A stretch of 64,000 nucleotides of DNA from Corallococcus macrosporus (GCF_017302985.1 NZ_JAFIMU010000007.1:930001-994000), one strand, 5' to 3'. Positions 49,334 through 59,011 are shown, counted from the stretch's first letter. Numbers and translations are program-made. Notes: a model not told the origin generated them from the sequence alone.

Positions 49334-49680
49334 GCCTCCACCCCTCTCGACAGCTCGCGCACGCGGCAGGACGTGGCGCCCAGGTGCTTTTGCGCCAGCG
49401 CGTCGAAGTCCGGCCGCGCGCGGGTGCGGCAGCAATACACGTTGAGCGCGGCGAAGCCGTGCTCCGGGAAGGTGTGGATGGTCAGGTGGCTTTCAGCCAG
49501 GAGCGCCAGGCCGGTGACGCCGCCGGGCTCCGGGAAGACGTGCCACTGCGGCTGGCCCACGACCTTCAGGTCCATCAAGACGACCAGCTCCTCGAAGAGC
49601 GCCGCCAGCGCGGCCGCGTCCTTGAGCCGCTCCGGCGCGCAGCCGCTCGCGTCAACCAGCCATTCCTGTCCGGTTGTCAC
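49330..49680 (-). CDS. prokaryotic-type S-adenosylmethionine decarboxylase
   Basis: A 116-residue pyruvoyl-dependent decarboxylase of the short bacterial/archaeal type. It cleaves itself at Glu 63-Ser 64 in LAESHLTIHTFPEHG; His 69 and Cys 83 match the catalytic residues. It supplies decarboxylated AdoMet for aminopropyl transfer. The start is GTG 49680, with GGAGG 8 bases upstream; a longer frame to 49854 is antisense to the cyclophilin gene. It is the first gene of the seven-gene operon, with a 75-base divergent promoter region shared with that gene. Confidence 0.92.
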   Translation of the reverse strand: MTTGQEWLVDASGCAPERLKDAAALAALFEELVVLMDLKVVGQPQWHVFPEPGGVTGLALLAESHLTIHTFPEHGFAALNVYCCRTRARPDFDALAQKHLGATSCRVRELSRGVEA

Positions 49681-49754
49681 AGGGGAAACCTCCGGGGATG
49701 GAGCCCTCTTTAACACGCTGGAGCCCGGTCGAAAGCCGCTAGGATGCCCGCCCC

Positions 49755-50470
<716 letters not shown>

Positions 50471-50474
<4 letters not shown>

Positions 50475-51205
50475 GCCTCCGCCCGCGCCACGTGCGCACG
50501 AAGCTGGGAGAGCTGAACTGCCACGTGGTGGACGCGCTCCCCCCGGGCACGACGCCGGAGCTGGTGGTGGTGTTGAGCCACGGCTTCGGCGCGCCGGGGA
50601 CGGACCTGGTGGCGCTGGCTCCGGAGCTGATGACGGCCGCGCCACGGCTGGCGCAGGCCGTGCGCTTCGTCTTCCCGGAGGCGCTGCTGTCGCTGGAGTC
50701 GCTCGGCATGCCCGGGGGCCGCGCGTGGTTCGAGATCCCCATGGACATCCTCATGGGCCGGGGGCGCGACTGGGAGCAGTACTCCCAGACCGTGCCGCCG
50801 GGGGCACCCGCCGCGCGCCGGGCGCTGATGAGCACGGTGGCGGCGCTCGGGGTGCCCATGAATCGCGTCGTGCTGGGAGGCTTCAGCCAGGGCGCGATGA
50901 TGTCCACGGACGTGGCCCTGCGGCTGGAGGAGCCTCCCGCGGGCCTGTGCCTGCTGTCCGGGGCGATGGTCGCGGGCAAGGAGTGGGAGCCGAAGGCGAA
51001 GGCCCGGCCGTCGCTGCCGGTGTTCCAGGGGCACGGCCGCCAGGACGCGGTGCTCCCCTACCCGGAGGGCGAGCGGCTGCGCGCCATGCTGACGGGCGCG
51101 GGGCTGACGGTGGAGTTCCTACCTTTTGACGGCGGGCACACCATCGTCACCGAGGAGCTGGAGCAGCTGGCGGCGTTCCTCGTGAAGCGGATGGACGGGC
51201 GCTGA
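50471..51205 (+). CDS. alpha/beta-hydrolase, carboxylesterase/phospholipase type
   Basis: A 244-residue esterase with the nucleophile elbow GFSQG (Ser in GGFSQGAMMS), acid in GHGRQDAVLPY and His in DGGHTI, as in the carboxylesterase/acylprotein thioesterase family. GTG 50471 overlaps the cyclophilin stop (GTGA), so they are coupled. The natural substrate is unknown. Confidence 0.88.
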
Positions 51206-51226
51206 CCCGCGGGACGGAGGTTCGGG

Positions 51227-51643
51227 GTGTACCAGGCGAAGGAGCTGACGGTGTCCACGCGGGGCCGGGGCCTGGTGGACATCACCGGTGAGGTGCAGAA
51301 GGCGGTGAAGGGCTCGGGCATCCGCGAGGGCCTGTGCACGCTGTTCCTGCACCACACCAGCGCGTCGCTGCTCATCAGCGAGAACGCGGACCCCGTCGTC
51401 CAGCGCGACCTGGAGGCGTTCTTCTCCCGGCTGGTGAAGGACGGCGATCCGCTGTTCCAGCACGACGCGGAGGGGCCGGACGACATGCCCGCGCACGTGC
51501 GCACGGTGCTGACGCAGGTGTCCCTGAGCGTGCCCGTGAAGGACGGAGCAGCGGACCTGGGCACGTGGCAGGGCGTCTACGTCTGGGAACACCGCACGTC
51601 CCCGCACCGCCGCCGCGTCACGGTGTCCGTGCTGGGCGGCTAG
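51227..51643 (+). CDS. YjbQ-family (UPF0047) protein
   Basis: A 138-residue member of the YjbQ family, some members of which show secondary thiamine-phosphate synthase activity: VDITGEVQKAV, GLCTLFLHHTSASLLISENADP, LGTWQGVYVWEHR. The start is GTG 51227 (GGAGG upstream), 21 bases after the esterase. Its last three bases and the next gene's stop share the palindrome CTAG. Confidence 0.9.
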   Translation: MYQAKELTVSTRGRGLVDITGEVQKAVKGSGIREGLCTLFLHHTSASLLISENADPVVQRDLEAFFSRLVKDGDPLFQHDAEGPDDMPAHVRTVLTQVSLSVPVKDGAADLGTWQGVYVWEHRTSPHRRRVTVSVLGG

Positions 51644-52314
51644 AGCCCTTCGAGCCTCGTCACCCAGGCATCGAAACGAGGACACGCAGCCCGAAGACTT
51701 GCGAGTCCGGTTGATTCGACCGCGAGGGGGCCATGGAGCGTCTTCCCATAGCTCGGAATCCTCGCAAGGAGTCGTTTAGATGGCGCGCTCTTAGGGCCAT
51801 CATTCACGTCCTCCGGTGGATATGCCGCGATCTCGGAGCGAAGCTGCTCGAGTCCCCGCAGATCATCTTCTGCGTCCAGCACTCGCGCCAGCTCGCCAAG
51901 ACTGGCGAGCACCAATGCCTCGAACTCGTGCCGCTGAACATACGGGATGAGTCGGCGGTCCCCGAACTGCTTGGAGATCACATCCTCTACTTCGGACGCA
52001 CGATGACGGGTGTCACCGATCCTGGACAGAGCTTCGAGTTGAGGAAAGTCCTTGGGCAACCCGTAGAGATCAATCAGCGTGGTGAATGCCACGTCGGGGC
52101 CTGAGTTCTCGCCCATGACGCGCCTCAGATCCCTGTCCCAATTCCTCCAGAAGCCCCCGCCCTTGTCGAGTTTGGCGCCCGTGAGTGCATCGCGGCGGGT
52201 CGTCACGATGATGACAGATGTATAGATGGAGCGCGCATTCAGGTGTGGGCATAGGACTCCCTTCACGAACCCTTCCTCAGTCTGCCCTTCCACGACGATG
52301 ATGAGCCGCTTCAC
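51640..52314 (-). CDS. DUF4276 protein (TOPRIM-like), partner of the AAA ATPase
   Basis: A 224-residue DUF4276 protein. The start LIIVVEGQTEEGFVKGVL matches the Glu-containing TOPRIM-like first strand. TTLIDLYGLPKDFP, an acid-containing strand, and VQRHEFEALVLA are typical of the family. GTG 52314 overlaps the AAA ATPase stop (GTGA). AAA ATPase plus TOPRIM nuclease-like pairs are common in phage defence. By eye this pair has lower G+C than its neighbours, e.g. 32 of 60 bases in 52021-52080 by hand count, suggesting transfer. Confidence 0.85.
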   Translation of the reverse strand: MKRLIIVVEGQTEEGFVKGVLCPHLNARSIYTSVIIVTTRRDALTGAKLDKGGGFWRNWDRDLRRVMGENSGPDVAFTTLIDLYGLPKDFPQLEALSRIGDTRHRASEVEDVISKQFGDRRLIPYVQRHEFEALVLASLGELARVLDAEDDLRGLEQLRSEIAAYPPEDVNDGPKSAPSKRLLARIPSYGKTLHGPLAVESTGLASLRAACPRFDAWVTRLEGL

Positions 52315-53447
52315 GGGCGTCCCCCGAGGACGTTCTTCTCGTAGAGCTCGGACAGGCTGTAGTCCTCAAGCCAACCCTTCAGCCGTTCGGGGTCGAGCCG
52401 CCGGAACGTCGTGGCGCCCTGGGCCCTCTCCGTGACAACGACCTCCTGAGGCTCGAACAGGTCGAGCAGCGCTGGCGACTGCGTCGCCAGCAGGATCTGC
52501 GCGTGGGTGCTGGTGGAGCGGACAAGGCTGGCAAGGATGCCGAGCGCGGCTGGGTGAAGCCCGAGCTCCGGCTCATCGATACTGAGGAACGCAGGGAGCG
52601 ATTCCACAGGCTGACCGAGCGCGGTGAACAGTGCGATGCACCGCAGCGTTCCATCCGAGAGATGGTGCGGACCGAAGAGCTGGTCTCGCTCGTCCACCCA
52701 GTCCAGCCGCACGCTCGATGTGTCCGGGTGTGCCGGGTCGACCAGGGTTGGCTGCAGGCTCTTGATGAAGGGGGCCACACGCCTGACGAGCTGGCTGATG
52801 CGGCGCCATGCCGCCTGCTTCGCGGGCTCTTCACTGATCTCAAGCGACCGCAGGTACGCAGCCAGGTTGCTTCCATCAGACCGAAGGAAGCGCACGTCTT
52901 CCTGACGGGAGTTCTGACGCAGCGGAGCGGCGAACGAGGTGTCGTGGAAGTGGAAGAAGTTTGTCTTCGACAGCCACCACCTCACGGTCTTGGCGGTCGG
53001 GCCACCCTGCTCGCCCGCGGCTTCTTCCAGGATGGACTCCTTGTGCCCCGCGCCCAGCGATGTGAGCTTGGTCACGTCGCTTCCGGCACGTCGATGCTCG
53101 ACGGTTTCGTCCAGGAACAGAAGCGTGTCGCCCGCCGCATATCCCAGGCGCGCGACATAGGCATTCGCTCCCGTCTTCTGCTCGAACTCCAGGCGGATGT
53201 TCAGCTCTCTCGTCAGCTTGGGCCCATAGTGCAGGAGTGCGGAGGCGCCACCCGCCTCCCCGACATACCGGCGGAGCGACTGCGTCCGCATCAGTGCGAC
53301 CATCCGCAAGAGGGAGAGCAGGTTCGACTTGCCCGCTCCGTTGGCGCCGATGAGGACCGTCACACGACCGGGTTCCAGGTCGACGTTCTGGAGCGACCTG
53401 TAACCTTCAACGTGGATGCGCGTGATGGCTTTGTTCTCAGCGGACAT
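52311..53447 (-). CDS. AAA/ABC-type (SMC-like) ATPase
   Basis: A 378-residue AAA_21-type ATPase. Walker A is LIGANGAGKSN (34-41), the ABC-signature-like HHLSDGTLRCIAL, Walker B FLSIDEPELGLHP, and the switch His region replaced by LLATQSPALL. A helical insert lies between. It starts at ATG 53447 and is coupled to the DUF4276 gene by a GTGA overlap. Together they form a two-gene module that resembles OLD/PARIS-type ATPase-TOPRIM systems. Confidence 0.88.
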   Translation of the reverse strand: MSAENKAITRIHVEGYRSLQNVDLEPGRVTVLIGANGAGKSNLLSLLRMVALMRTQSLRRYVGEAGGASALLHYGPKLTRELNIRLEFEQKTGANAYVARLGYAAGDTLLFLDETVEHRRAGSDVTKLTSLGAGHKESILEEAAGEQGGPTAKTVRWWLSKTNFFHFHDTSFAAPLRQNSRQEDVRFLRSDGSNLAAYLRSLEISEEPAKQAAWRRISQLVRRVAPFIKSLQPTLVDPAHPDTSSVRLDWVDERDQLFGPHHLSDGTLRCIALFTALGQPVESLPAFLSIDEPELGLHPAALGILASLVRSTSTHAQILLATQSPALLDLFEPQEVVVTERAQGATTFRRLDPERLKGWLEDYSLSELYEKNVLGGRP

Positions 53448-53530
53448 GCGTCGCTCTCCTCCGACATGGCGCGCGGCAAGGTAGCCGCTCCCCTCTCGCG
53501 ACTACAAGGAACGCCCTGTCTCCGCCACTC

Positions 53531-55321
53531 CTAGAGGTCGCGAACGGTGGCGACGACGGGCGCGCTCTTGCGGCGCTTCTTCGGCGCCTCATGGGCCTGA
53601 CCGCGGATGCGCACCCAGGTGCCCGGGTCCGCTGGCGTCGCGTGGGCCATGGACCAGCCGGTGGGCACTTCCGGCGTGGTCCAGCCGTAGAGGGCGCGGG
53701 CGTCCCTGGGGGCCAGGTTGATGCAGCCGTGGCTCACGGGTTCGCCGAAGCGGTCGTGCCAGTAGGCGGTGTGCAGGGCGAAGTCGCCCTCGAAGAACAT
53801 GGTCCACGGCACGGTGGCCACGCGGTAGCTGGCGCTGCCCATGGTGCCCGTCATGTCCGCCTCCGCGAACTTCACCCAGATGCGGAAGAGTCCTTCGGGT
53901 GTGTCGGTGCCGGGTTTGCCGGAGGAGATGAGCGTGGCGTAGACGGGGCGGTCGCCCTCGTAGGCGATGAGCGTCTGGGCCTCCAGGTCCACGTCCAGCC
54001 AGCGCGCGCCGGGTTCCACGATGGACGGTGACGCCAGCGGCCACGCGACGTGCAGGTCGTCGCGCGCCACCCAGTGGTCCTCCGCGATGCGGACCCACTG
54101 GCCATCGGGGGACAGCTCGCGCACGGAGACGAGCGTGCGCGGCGGGAGCACGGTCTCGCGCTCGGCGCTCGCGTCGGGGGCCTTGCGCACCACCACGTCG
54201 GTGCGGGGCGCGGTGCGGGACTGGGCCCAGCCGAAGGGCATCGGCAGGGACGCGAGGGCCTCCGCGTCCAGGCCGCTGAAGTCGGAGGGGCGGTGTTCGC
54301 GCAGCACGCGCGCTTCGAAGTACTGGCCGTCGGAGGTGCGCCAGAAGGTGCGCCGGCCGACCTTCACCTGGCCCAGGAGCTTCACGGTGACGGAGCCCTT
54401 GAGCAGCACGCCCTGCCGCTTCCTCCGGGCCAGCGCGAGGCTCGGGTAGGCGCGCACGCGGTGGCCGACGACGCGCGCGTAGATGCCGGGCGTCAGTGCG
54501 CCCTCTTCCAGGCGAGGCAGCGGGCGGACGCGGGGCTCGCGGAAGTTCTGTTCCAGGTAGCGCTCGCAGACCCAGCCACGGGGCTCGATCTCCACCCACG
54601 TCTCGCAGTCGGGTCCACGCATCGCGCCCTTCCAGCGCACGCGCATGTCCTGGGCCACGGTGCCCAGCGAAGGCGAGTCCTGCCGGGGCTCCGAGCGCAC
54701 CGCGATGGAGCGGCGCACGCGCAGCGAGCCCGCGTCCGGTGCGTAGGGAATGGCGTAGGGCTCCATGCCCGCGTCGACGTCCGTGAGCGGAGCTTCGGCG
54801 ACGACGTCCTCGTCACCGTCCGTGCCCACGACAGCGGGGCTTCCTCCGTCCAGCCCATCCGTATCGGCTTGCGCGAGGGCATCCGTCCCGGTCGCCGGTT
54901 CCTCCGCGTCGATCAACGGCTCACCGTCCGGTCCCAGTTCCAGCACGGGGACCTCGGACTCGGTGATGACCTGCGGTTCCTCTTCGCCGGGCAGGGCTTC
55001 GGTGCTCGCGCCGACGGAGACGGACTGCGACAGCGAGGGCTCCAGCGACAGCGCACTGCCCGCGTCCTCGGAGTTCTCCAAGGCGTCCAGCAGGGCCGGC
55101 GCGGTGGCGTGCATGACGCCGCCATCGTCGGAAGGCTCGGGCGCGGTGGCCTCCCATGCGAAGTGCAGCGCCTGCGCGGACTCCGCGGGCGCAGCATCGG
55201 GCTCGGGCACCTGTGCCGTCACGGTGCCCGCATCCACCGGAGCGATGGGAGCGGGGGGCTCCACCGGAGCGCACGCGAAGAGAATCAGGGGGAGTCCGAG
55301 GGGCAACCAGCGGCGGCGCAT
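53531..55321 (-). CDS. L,D-transpeptidase (YkuD) lipoprotein with long acidic N-terminal region
   Basis: A 596-residue envelope protein. The signal ends in LFAC (lipobox). The first about 215 residues are an acidic, Pro/Ala-rich spacer. Two SH3-like regions follow (SIAVRSEPRQDSPSLGTVAQDMRVRW and VVVRKAPDASAERETVLPPRTLV), then the YkuD domain at about 460-575 with catalytic SHGCINL (His 531, Cys 533) and the conserved upstream His in FALHTAYWHDRFGEP. It cross-links peptidoglycan or attaches proteins to it. I chose ATG 55321 because the signal peptide begins there; it follows the response regulator gene after 142 bases. Confidence 0.9.
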   Translation of the reverse strand: MRRRWLPLGLPLILFACAPVEPPAPIAPVDAGTVTAQVPEPDAAPAESAQALHFAWEATAPEPSDDGGVMHATAPALLDALENSEDAGSALSLEPSLSQSVSVGASTEALPGEEEPQVITESEVPVLELGPDGEPLIDAEEPATGTDALAQADTDGLDGGSPAVVGTDGDEDVVAEAPLTDVDAGMEPYAIPYAPDAGSLRVRRSIAVRSEPRQDSPSLGTVAQDMRVRWKGAMRGPDCETWVEIEPRGWVCERYLEQNFREPRVRPLPRLEEGALTPGIYARVVGHRVRAYPSLALARRKRQGVLLKGSVTVKLLGQVKVGRRTFWRTSDGQYFEARVLREHRPSDFSGLDAEALASLPMPFGWAQSRTAPRTDVVVRKAPDASAERETVLPPRTLVSVRELSPDGQWVRIAEDHWVARDDLHVAWPLASPSIVEPGARWLDVDLEAQTLIAYEGDRPVYATLISSGKPGTDTPEGLFRIWVKFAEADMTGTMGSASYRVATVPWTMFFEGDFALHTAYWHDRFGEPVSHGCINLAPRDARALYGWTTPEVPTGWSMAHATPADPGTWVRIRGQAHEAPKKRRKSAPVVATVRDL

Positions 55322-55463
55322 ACAGGCCGCAACGCTACGGGTCCCCGCTGACATCCTCAACGTCGGCCCAGGTGCGATCTCCTGCGCGCGAAAGCGCCTG
55401 GGTGGGCAGGGCATGCGCCCCGAACGGCGATTGCCACGAACGGCGGAAAGTGCCCGCCGCGGA

Positions 55464-56825
55464 TCAGCCCCGGCCCTCCGCGGGCGGGATGCCCTCGGGG
55501 GCTTCTGGCGCCTCCAGGAGTTTGTAGAGCGTCTTGCGGTCCACGCCCAGCAGGCGCGCGGCTTCGCTCTTGTTGCCGCCCACGTGCTGGAGCACGTGCG
55601 CCGCGTACCGCCGGGACAGCTCCGCGAGGCTGGGCAGGTCTCCCGCGAGCCCCGTCAGCCGCTTGGGCGCGTCACCGATGGGCTCCGGGAAGTCCGGCGG
55701 CCCCAGCACGCCCGTGACGTTCAGCGCGAGCGCCCGCGCCATCACGTTCTCCAACTGCCGCACGTTGCCCGGCCAGTCGTACACCGTCAGCCGCGCCATC
55801 GCGTCCGCCGTCACCACCGGCCGCACCCCGCCCCGCGCATGCAGCGACGCGAAGTGCTCCACCAGCGCCGGGATGTCCTCGCGCCGATCGCGCAGGGGCG
55901 GCAGGTGCAGGTGCACCACGTCCAGCCGGTACAGCAGGTCCTCGCGGAAGGCCCCTTCCGCCACCCTCGCCTTCAGGTCCTTGTTCGTCGCCGCCAGCAC
56001 CCGCACGTCCACCTTCACCGGGACGCTCTCGCCCACGCGGCGGATCTCCCCCTCCTGGAGCACGCGCAGGAGCTGCGACTGGACCTTCATCCCCACGTCG
56101 CCAATCTCGTCCAGGAACAGCGTGCCGCCGTTGGCCTCCTCGAACAGGCCGCGCCGCGCACCCGACGCGCCCGTGAAGCTGCCCTTCGCGTGGCCGAACA
56201 GCTCGCTCTCCATCAGCGACTCGGTGATGGCGCCGCAGTCCACCGGGATGAACGGGCCGGAGGAACGCGCCGAGCGCTTGTGCAGCGCCCGCGCCACCAT
56301 CTCCTTGCCCGTGCCCGTCTCACCGGTGATCAGCACCGGCACGTTGCTCGTCGCCGCGCGGGCGACCTGCTTGTAGACCTCCAGCAGCGCCTGGCTGCGG
56401 CCCACCAGCGACGTGCGCTCCACCTGCTTGCGCAGCGTGCGGTTCTCCTCCACCAGCCGCTTCTGCTCCAGCGCGCGCTTCGCCACCCGCATGATGGCGT
56501 CCACGTCGAACGGCTTGGACAGGTAGTCGAAGGCGCCCTGCTGGATGCTGTCCAGCGCGCCCTCGATGTTGCCGAACGCCGTCACGACAATCACCGGCGT
56601 GTCCGGCAGGTTCGACTTCACCAGTTGGAGCACCTTCAGGCCGTCGCCCGGGTCCGGCATCGCCATGTCCGTGAGGACCAGGTCGAAGGACTGCTCGCCC
56701 ATCCGCTCCGATGCGCCCTTGGGGTCCGGCGCCTGCGTCACCGGCCCCAGCACGCCCAGCAGACGCTGGAGCAGGTCCCGCGCATGCGGATCATCATCGA
56801 CGACGAGGATTCGGGCTGAGCTCAT
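55464..56825 (-). CDS. NtrC-type sigma-54 response regulator with GSFTGA variant
   Basis: A 453-residue activator. Receiver domain about 1-120 (MSSARILVVDDD, phosphoacceptor Asp 53 in LTDMAMPDPGDG); AAA+ domain with GETGTGKE (168-175), GSFTGA at 215-220 in place of the usual GAFTGA, and [10 protein letters not shown]; a Fis-type HTH near the end (GGNKSEAARLLGVDRKTLYKLL). ATG 56825 shares four bases with the stop of the upstream histidine kinase, so the pair is co-translated. Possible targets include the small secreted-protein gene at 59088. Confidence 0.94.
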   Translation of the reverse strand: MSSARILVVDDDPHARDLLQRLLGVLGPVTQAPDPKGASERMGEQSFDLVLTDMAMPDPGDGLKVLQLVKSNLPDTPVIVVTAFGNIEGALDSIQQGAFDYLSKPFDVDAIMRVAKRALEQKRLVEENRTLRKQVERTSLVGRSQALLEVYKQVARAATSNVPVLITGETGTGKEMVARALHKRSARSSGPFIPVDCGAITESLMESELFGHAKGSFTGASGARRGLFEEANGGTLFLDEIGDVGMKVQSQLLRVLQEGEIRRVGESVPVKVDVRVLAATNKDLKARVAEGAFREDLLYRLDVVHLHLPPLRDRREDIPALVEHFASLHARGGVRPVVTADAMARLTVYDWPGNVRQLENVMARALALNVTGVLGPPDFPEPIGDAPKRLTGLAGDLPSLAELSRRYAAHVLQHVGGNKSEAARLLGVDRKTLYKLLEAPEAPEGIPPAEGRG

Positions 56826-58249
56826 GAGGCCTTGCGGATGGAGGGGGCGTCGCGCTGCGGCCCGGACTCCACCACAAGCGGCGCCGGAGTGCGCGCCACA
56901 CGCGCGAACCTCACGCGGATCCGCGTGCCTTTTCCCTCTTCCGAGTGCACCGTGAGCGTCCCGCCGTGCGCCTCCACCACGCGCCGGGTGGTGGCCAGCC
57001 CCAGGCCGTGCCCGGGAATGCCTCGCACCTCCGCGGCCCGGAAGAACGGCTGGAACAGCGACGCCTGCGTCGCCGGGCTCATCCCCAGCCCGTTGTCCGT
57101 CACCTCCACCACCGCGTCCGTGCCTTCCGTCGCCACCCGCACCTTCACGCGCGGATCCGGCCGGCCCGCCGTGTACTTCACCGCGTTGGACAGCAGGTTG
57201 CGCGCCACCACCTGGAGCAGCTGCGCCGGGCAGTCCACCAGCACGCCCGGCTCCAGCTCGCGCTCCAGCGACACGCCCAGCGCCGTGGCCGTCTGGCTCA
57301 CCTCCAGGAGCAGCGTGCTCACCGCCGTGTCCAATTCCCCCATCGTCCCGTCGCCCCGGGTGCCCGCGCGGCAGAAGCGCAGCAGCGCTTCAATGAGCTC
57401 GCCCATGCGCACCGCGCTGGATTCGCACTGGGAGATCATCTCCAGCGCGCCCGGGTCCTTCACCGCGCCCGAGCGCCGGATGAGCGTCAGGTAGCCCTTG
57501 AGCGGGGACAGCGGCCCCATCAGGTCGTGCGCCACGCGGCGGGTGAACGCATCCAGCTCCTGGTTGTGCCGCCCCAGCTCCTCCAGCTGCCCCTGGATGG
57601 TGGCGTCCTGGCGCTTGAGCAGGGAGATGATGTGCCAGCCCACCACCATGGACAGCAGGATGGCCAGCAGCGTGGTGACCGCGCCCAGGGCCGTGTTGCG
57701 CACCCGCAGCGTGCCCAGCCGTCCCACCAGCACGCGCGCGTCGGATGCGTTCTCCGTGGCGAGCTGTCCCGCCAGCTGGTCCACCTCCGCCGCCAGCGGG
57801 CGGATGCTCTCCACCAGGTGGCGCCGGGCGCGCTCCGCGTCGCGCTGGCGTGAGAACACCGCCGCCGCGCGCACCTGATCCGCGAGCCCCTGGCACGCGC
57901 CGTTGAAGCGCAGCCAGACCTCCTTCTCACCCGGCGGCAGGTGGCGCATGTACGCCTCCGAGGACTGGCGGATGCTGCCCAGGATGTCCTCCATCACCGC
58001 GTCGGCTTCCTTGCGCTCGGCGTCTCCGCTGGAGCGCACGTGCGCCTCGATGGCGGACTCCAGCGACATCACGTCCACGCGGATGCGGCCGATGAGGCTC
58101 GCGCGCTCCAGGGCCTCCAGCACCAGCGCGTCCACCTGATGCCCGGTGCGCACCTCCGTCCAGAGCATGAAGCCGGTGACGCCCGACAGCAGCATCACCA
58201 CGAAGAAGAAACCCGCGCGGTAGCCACGGATGGGGGTCCGCGAGTTCAT
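56822..58249 (-). CDS. sensor histidine kinase
   Basis: A 475-residue kinase with two membrane helices (FFFVVMLLSGVTGFMLW near 14-30 and NTALGAVTTLLAILLSMVVGWHI near 185-207) flanking a helical CHASE3-like sensor region. H-box RRVAHDLMGPLSPLKGYL (His 241); ATPase motifs LLQVVARNLLSNAVKYTAG, VTDNGLGM and GHGLGLATTRRVVEAHGG. The start is ATG 58249, GTG 58255 or GTG 58261; AAGGAG best fits 58255. It overlaps the sigma-54 regulator gene by four bases, an obvious two-component pair. Confidence 0.93.
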   Translation of the reverse strand: MNSRTPIRGYRAGFFFVVMLLSGVTGFMLWTEVRTGHQVDALVLEALERASLIGRIRVDVMSLESAIEAHVRSSGDAERKEADAVMEDILGSIRQSSEAYMRHLPPGEKEVWLRFNGACQGLADQVRAAAVFSRQRDAERARRHLVESIRPLAAEVDQLAGQLATENASDARVLVGRLGTLRVRNTALGAVTTLLAILLSMVVGWHIISLLKRQDATIQGQLEELGRHNQELDAFTRRVAHDLMGPLSPLKGYLTLIRRSGAVKDPGALEMISQCESSAVRMGELIEALLRFCRAGTRGDGTMGELDTAVSTLLLEVSQTATALGVSLERELEPGVLVDCPAQLLQVVARNLLSNAVKYTAGRPDPRVKVRVATEGTDAVVEVTDNGLGMSPATQASLFQPFFRAAEVRGIPGHGLGLATTRRVVEAHGGTLTVHSEEGKGTRIRVRFARVARTPAPLVVESGPQRDAPSIRKAS

Positions 58250-58288
58250 CGCCACGGCCACGCTCCTTGGATCATCTATTCGTGAAAC

Positions 58289-58750
58289 TCAGGGCACCGG
58301 GCCCTTGGCCTCGGTGGAGGAGGCACCCGGCAGGGGCGGCTGGGTGCGCCGCCGCGCGCGCTCCAGCGCGGACTCGTACCACACGTCCGACAGCTCCTCG
58401 TGCAGCGCGGACAGCTCCCGCTGACGCGCCAGGAGCTGCGCGTTGTGCTCCTCCAGCGTGTGGCGCTCCGCCTCCAGCCGCGCCAGCTCATCCGTCGCGG
58501 TCGTGCGCGCCTGCTCGGCTTCCGCGCGCGCCTGCTCGGCCTCCGCGCGCTCCTGCGCCAGCTCCTCCAGCGCGGACTCCAGGGCCGCCATCCTCGCCGC
58601 CAGCGCCTCGGTGCGCTCGCGCTCGGCCTGGTACTCGCGCTGCCAGCGCTCCGTCTCCGACACCTGGGCCTGGAGGCGTTCAGGCGGAATGGTCGCGGCG
58701 CATCCCACTCCGAGCCACGCCATACTCCATGCCGCCAGCAGGTGCCGCAT
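58289..58750 (-). CDS. coiled-coil lipoprotein
   Basis: A 153-residue protein starting at ATG 58750 (MRHLLAAWSMAWLGVGC, lipobox GVGC, Cys 17). The mature part is an almost continuous Glu/Arg/Ala coiled coil (LEELAQERAEAEQARAEAEQARTTATDELARLEAE) with a short Pro-rich tail. It lies 39 bases upstream of the histidine kinase on the same strand, likely one operon, so it may be an accessory sensor component. Confidence 0.75.
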   Translation of the reverse strand: MRHLLAAWSMAWLGVGCAATIPPERLQAQVSETERWQREYQAERERTEALAARMAALESALEELAQERAEAEQARAEAEQARTTATDELARLEAERHTLEEHNAQLLARQRELSALHEELSDVWYESALERARRRTQPPLPGASSTEAKGPVP

Positions 58751-59011
58751 ACGCCATCTCTCCCGACACCTGACCGCGCGACATGCACGACGAGGACGAC
58801 CGGGCTTCATGCTCCATCTCGCGGCCCGGCGCGTGGCGCTCGGAACGGAAAGGACGCGGTGCAGCTTGCAGAAGAGCGTCGTTGCCGTCAAAGCAACGTG
58901 CGCCTGCCTGGGGAGCTTGCACCCATTGTTTCAATCACAACTGAGGAGATTCTCCCCATGGTGGATCCGCTCCCACCCGGAGAACCCCGCGAAGTTGCTT
59001 GAAACCGGTCC
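58751..59011. other. gene-free stretch between the lipoprotein and the small secreted protein
   Basis: About 260 bases without a convincing gene. A 58443-59360 frame passes through it but only its 3' end codes. It must hold the promoter of the minus-strand lipoprotein-kinase-regulator operon; no clear -35/-10 could be identified. Confidence 0.4.

Noticed and set aside
52311-53447. Calling the ATPase pair a PARIS system
   Set aside because: PARIS uses a DUF4435-type effector; here the partner is DUF4276, so only a general ATPase-TOPRIM defence comparison is justified.
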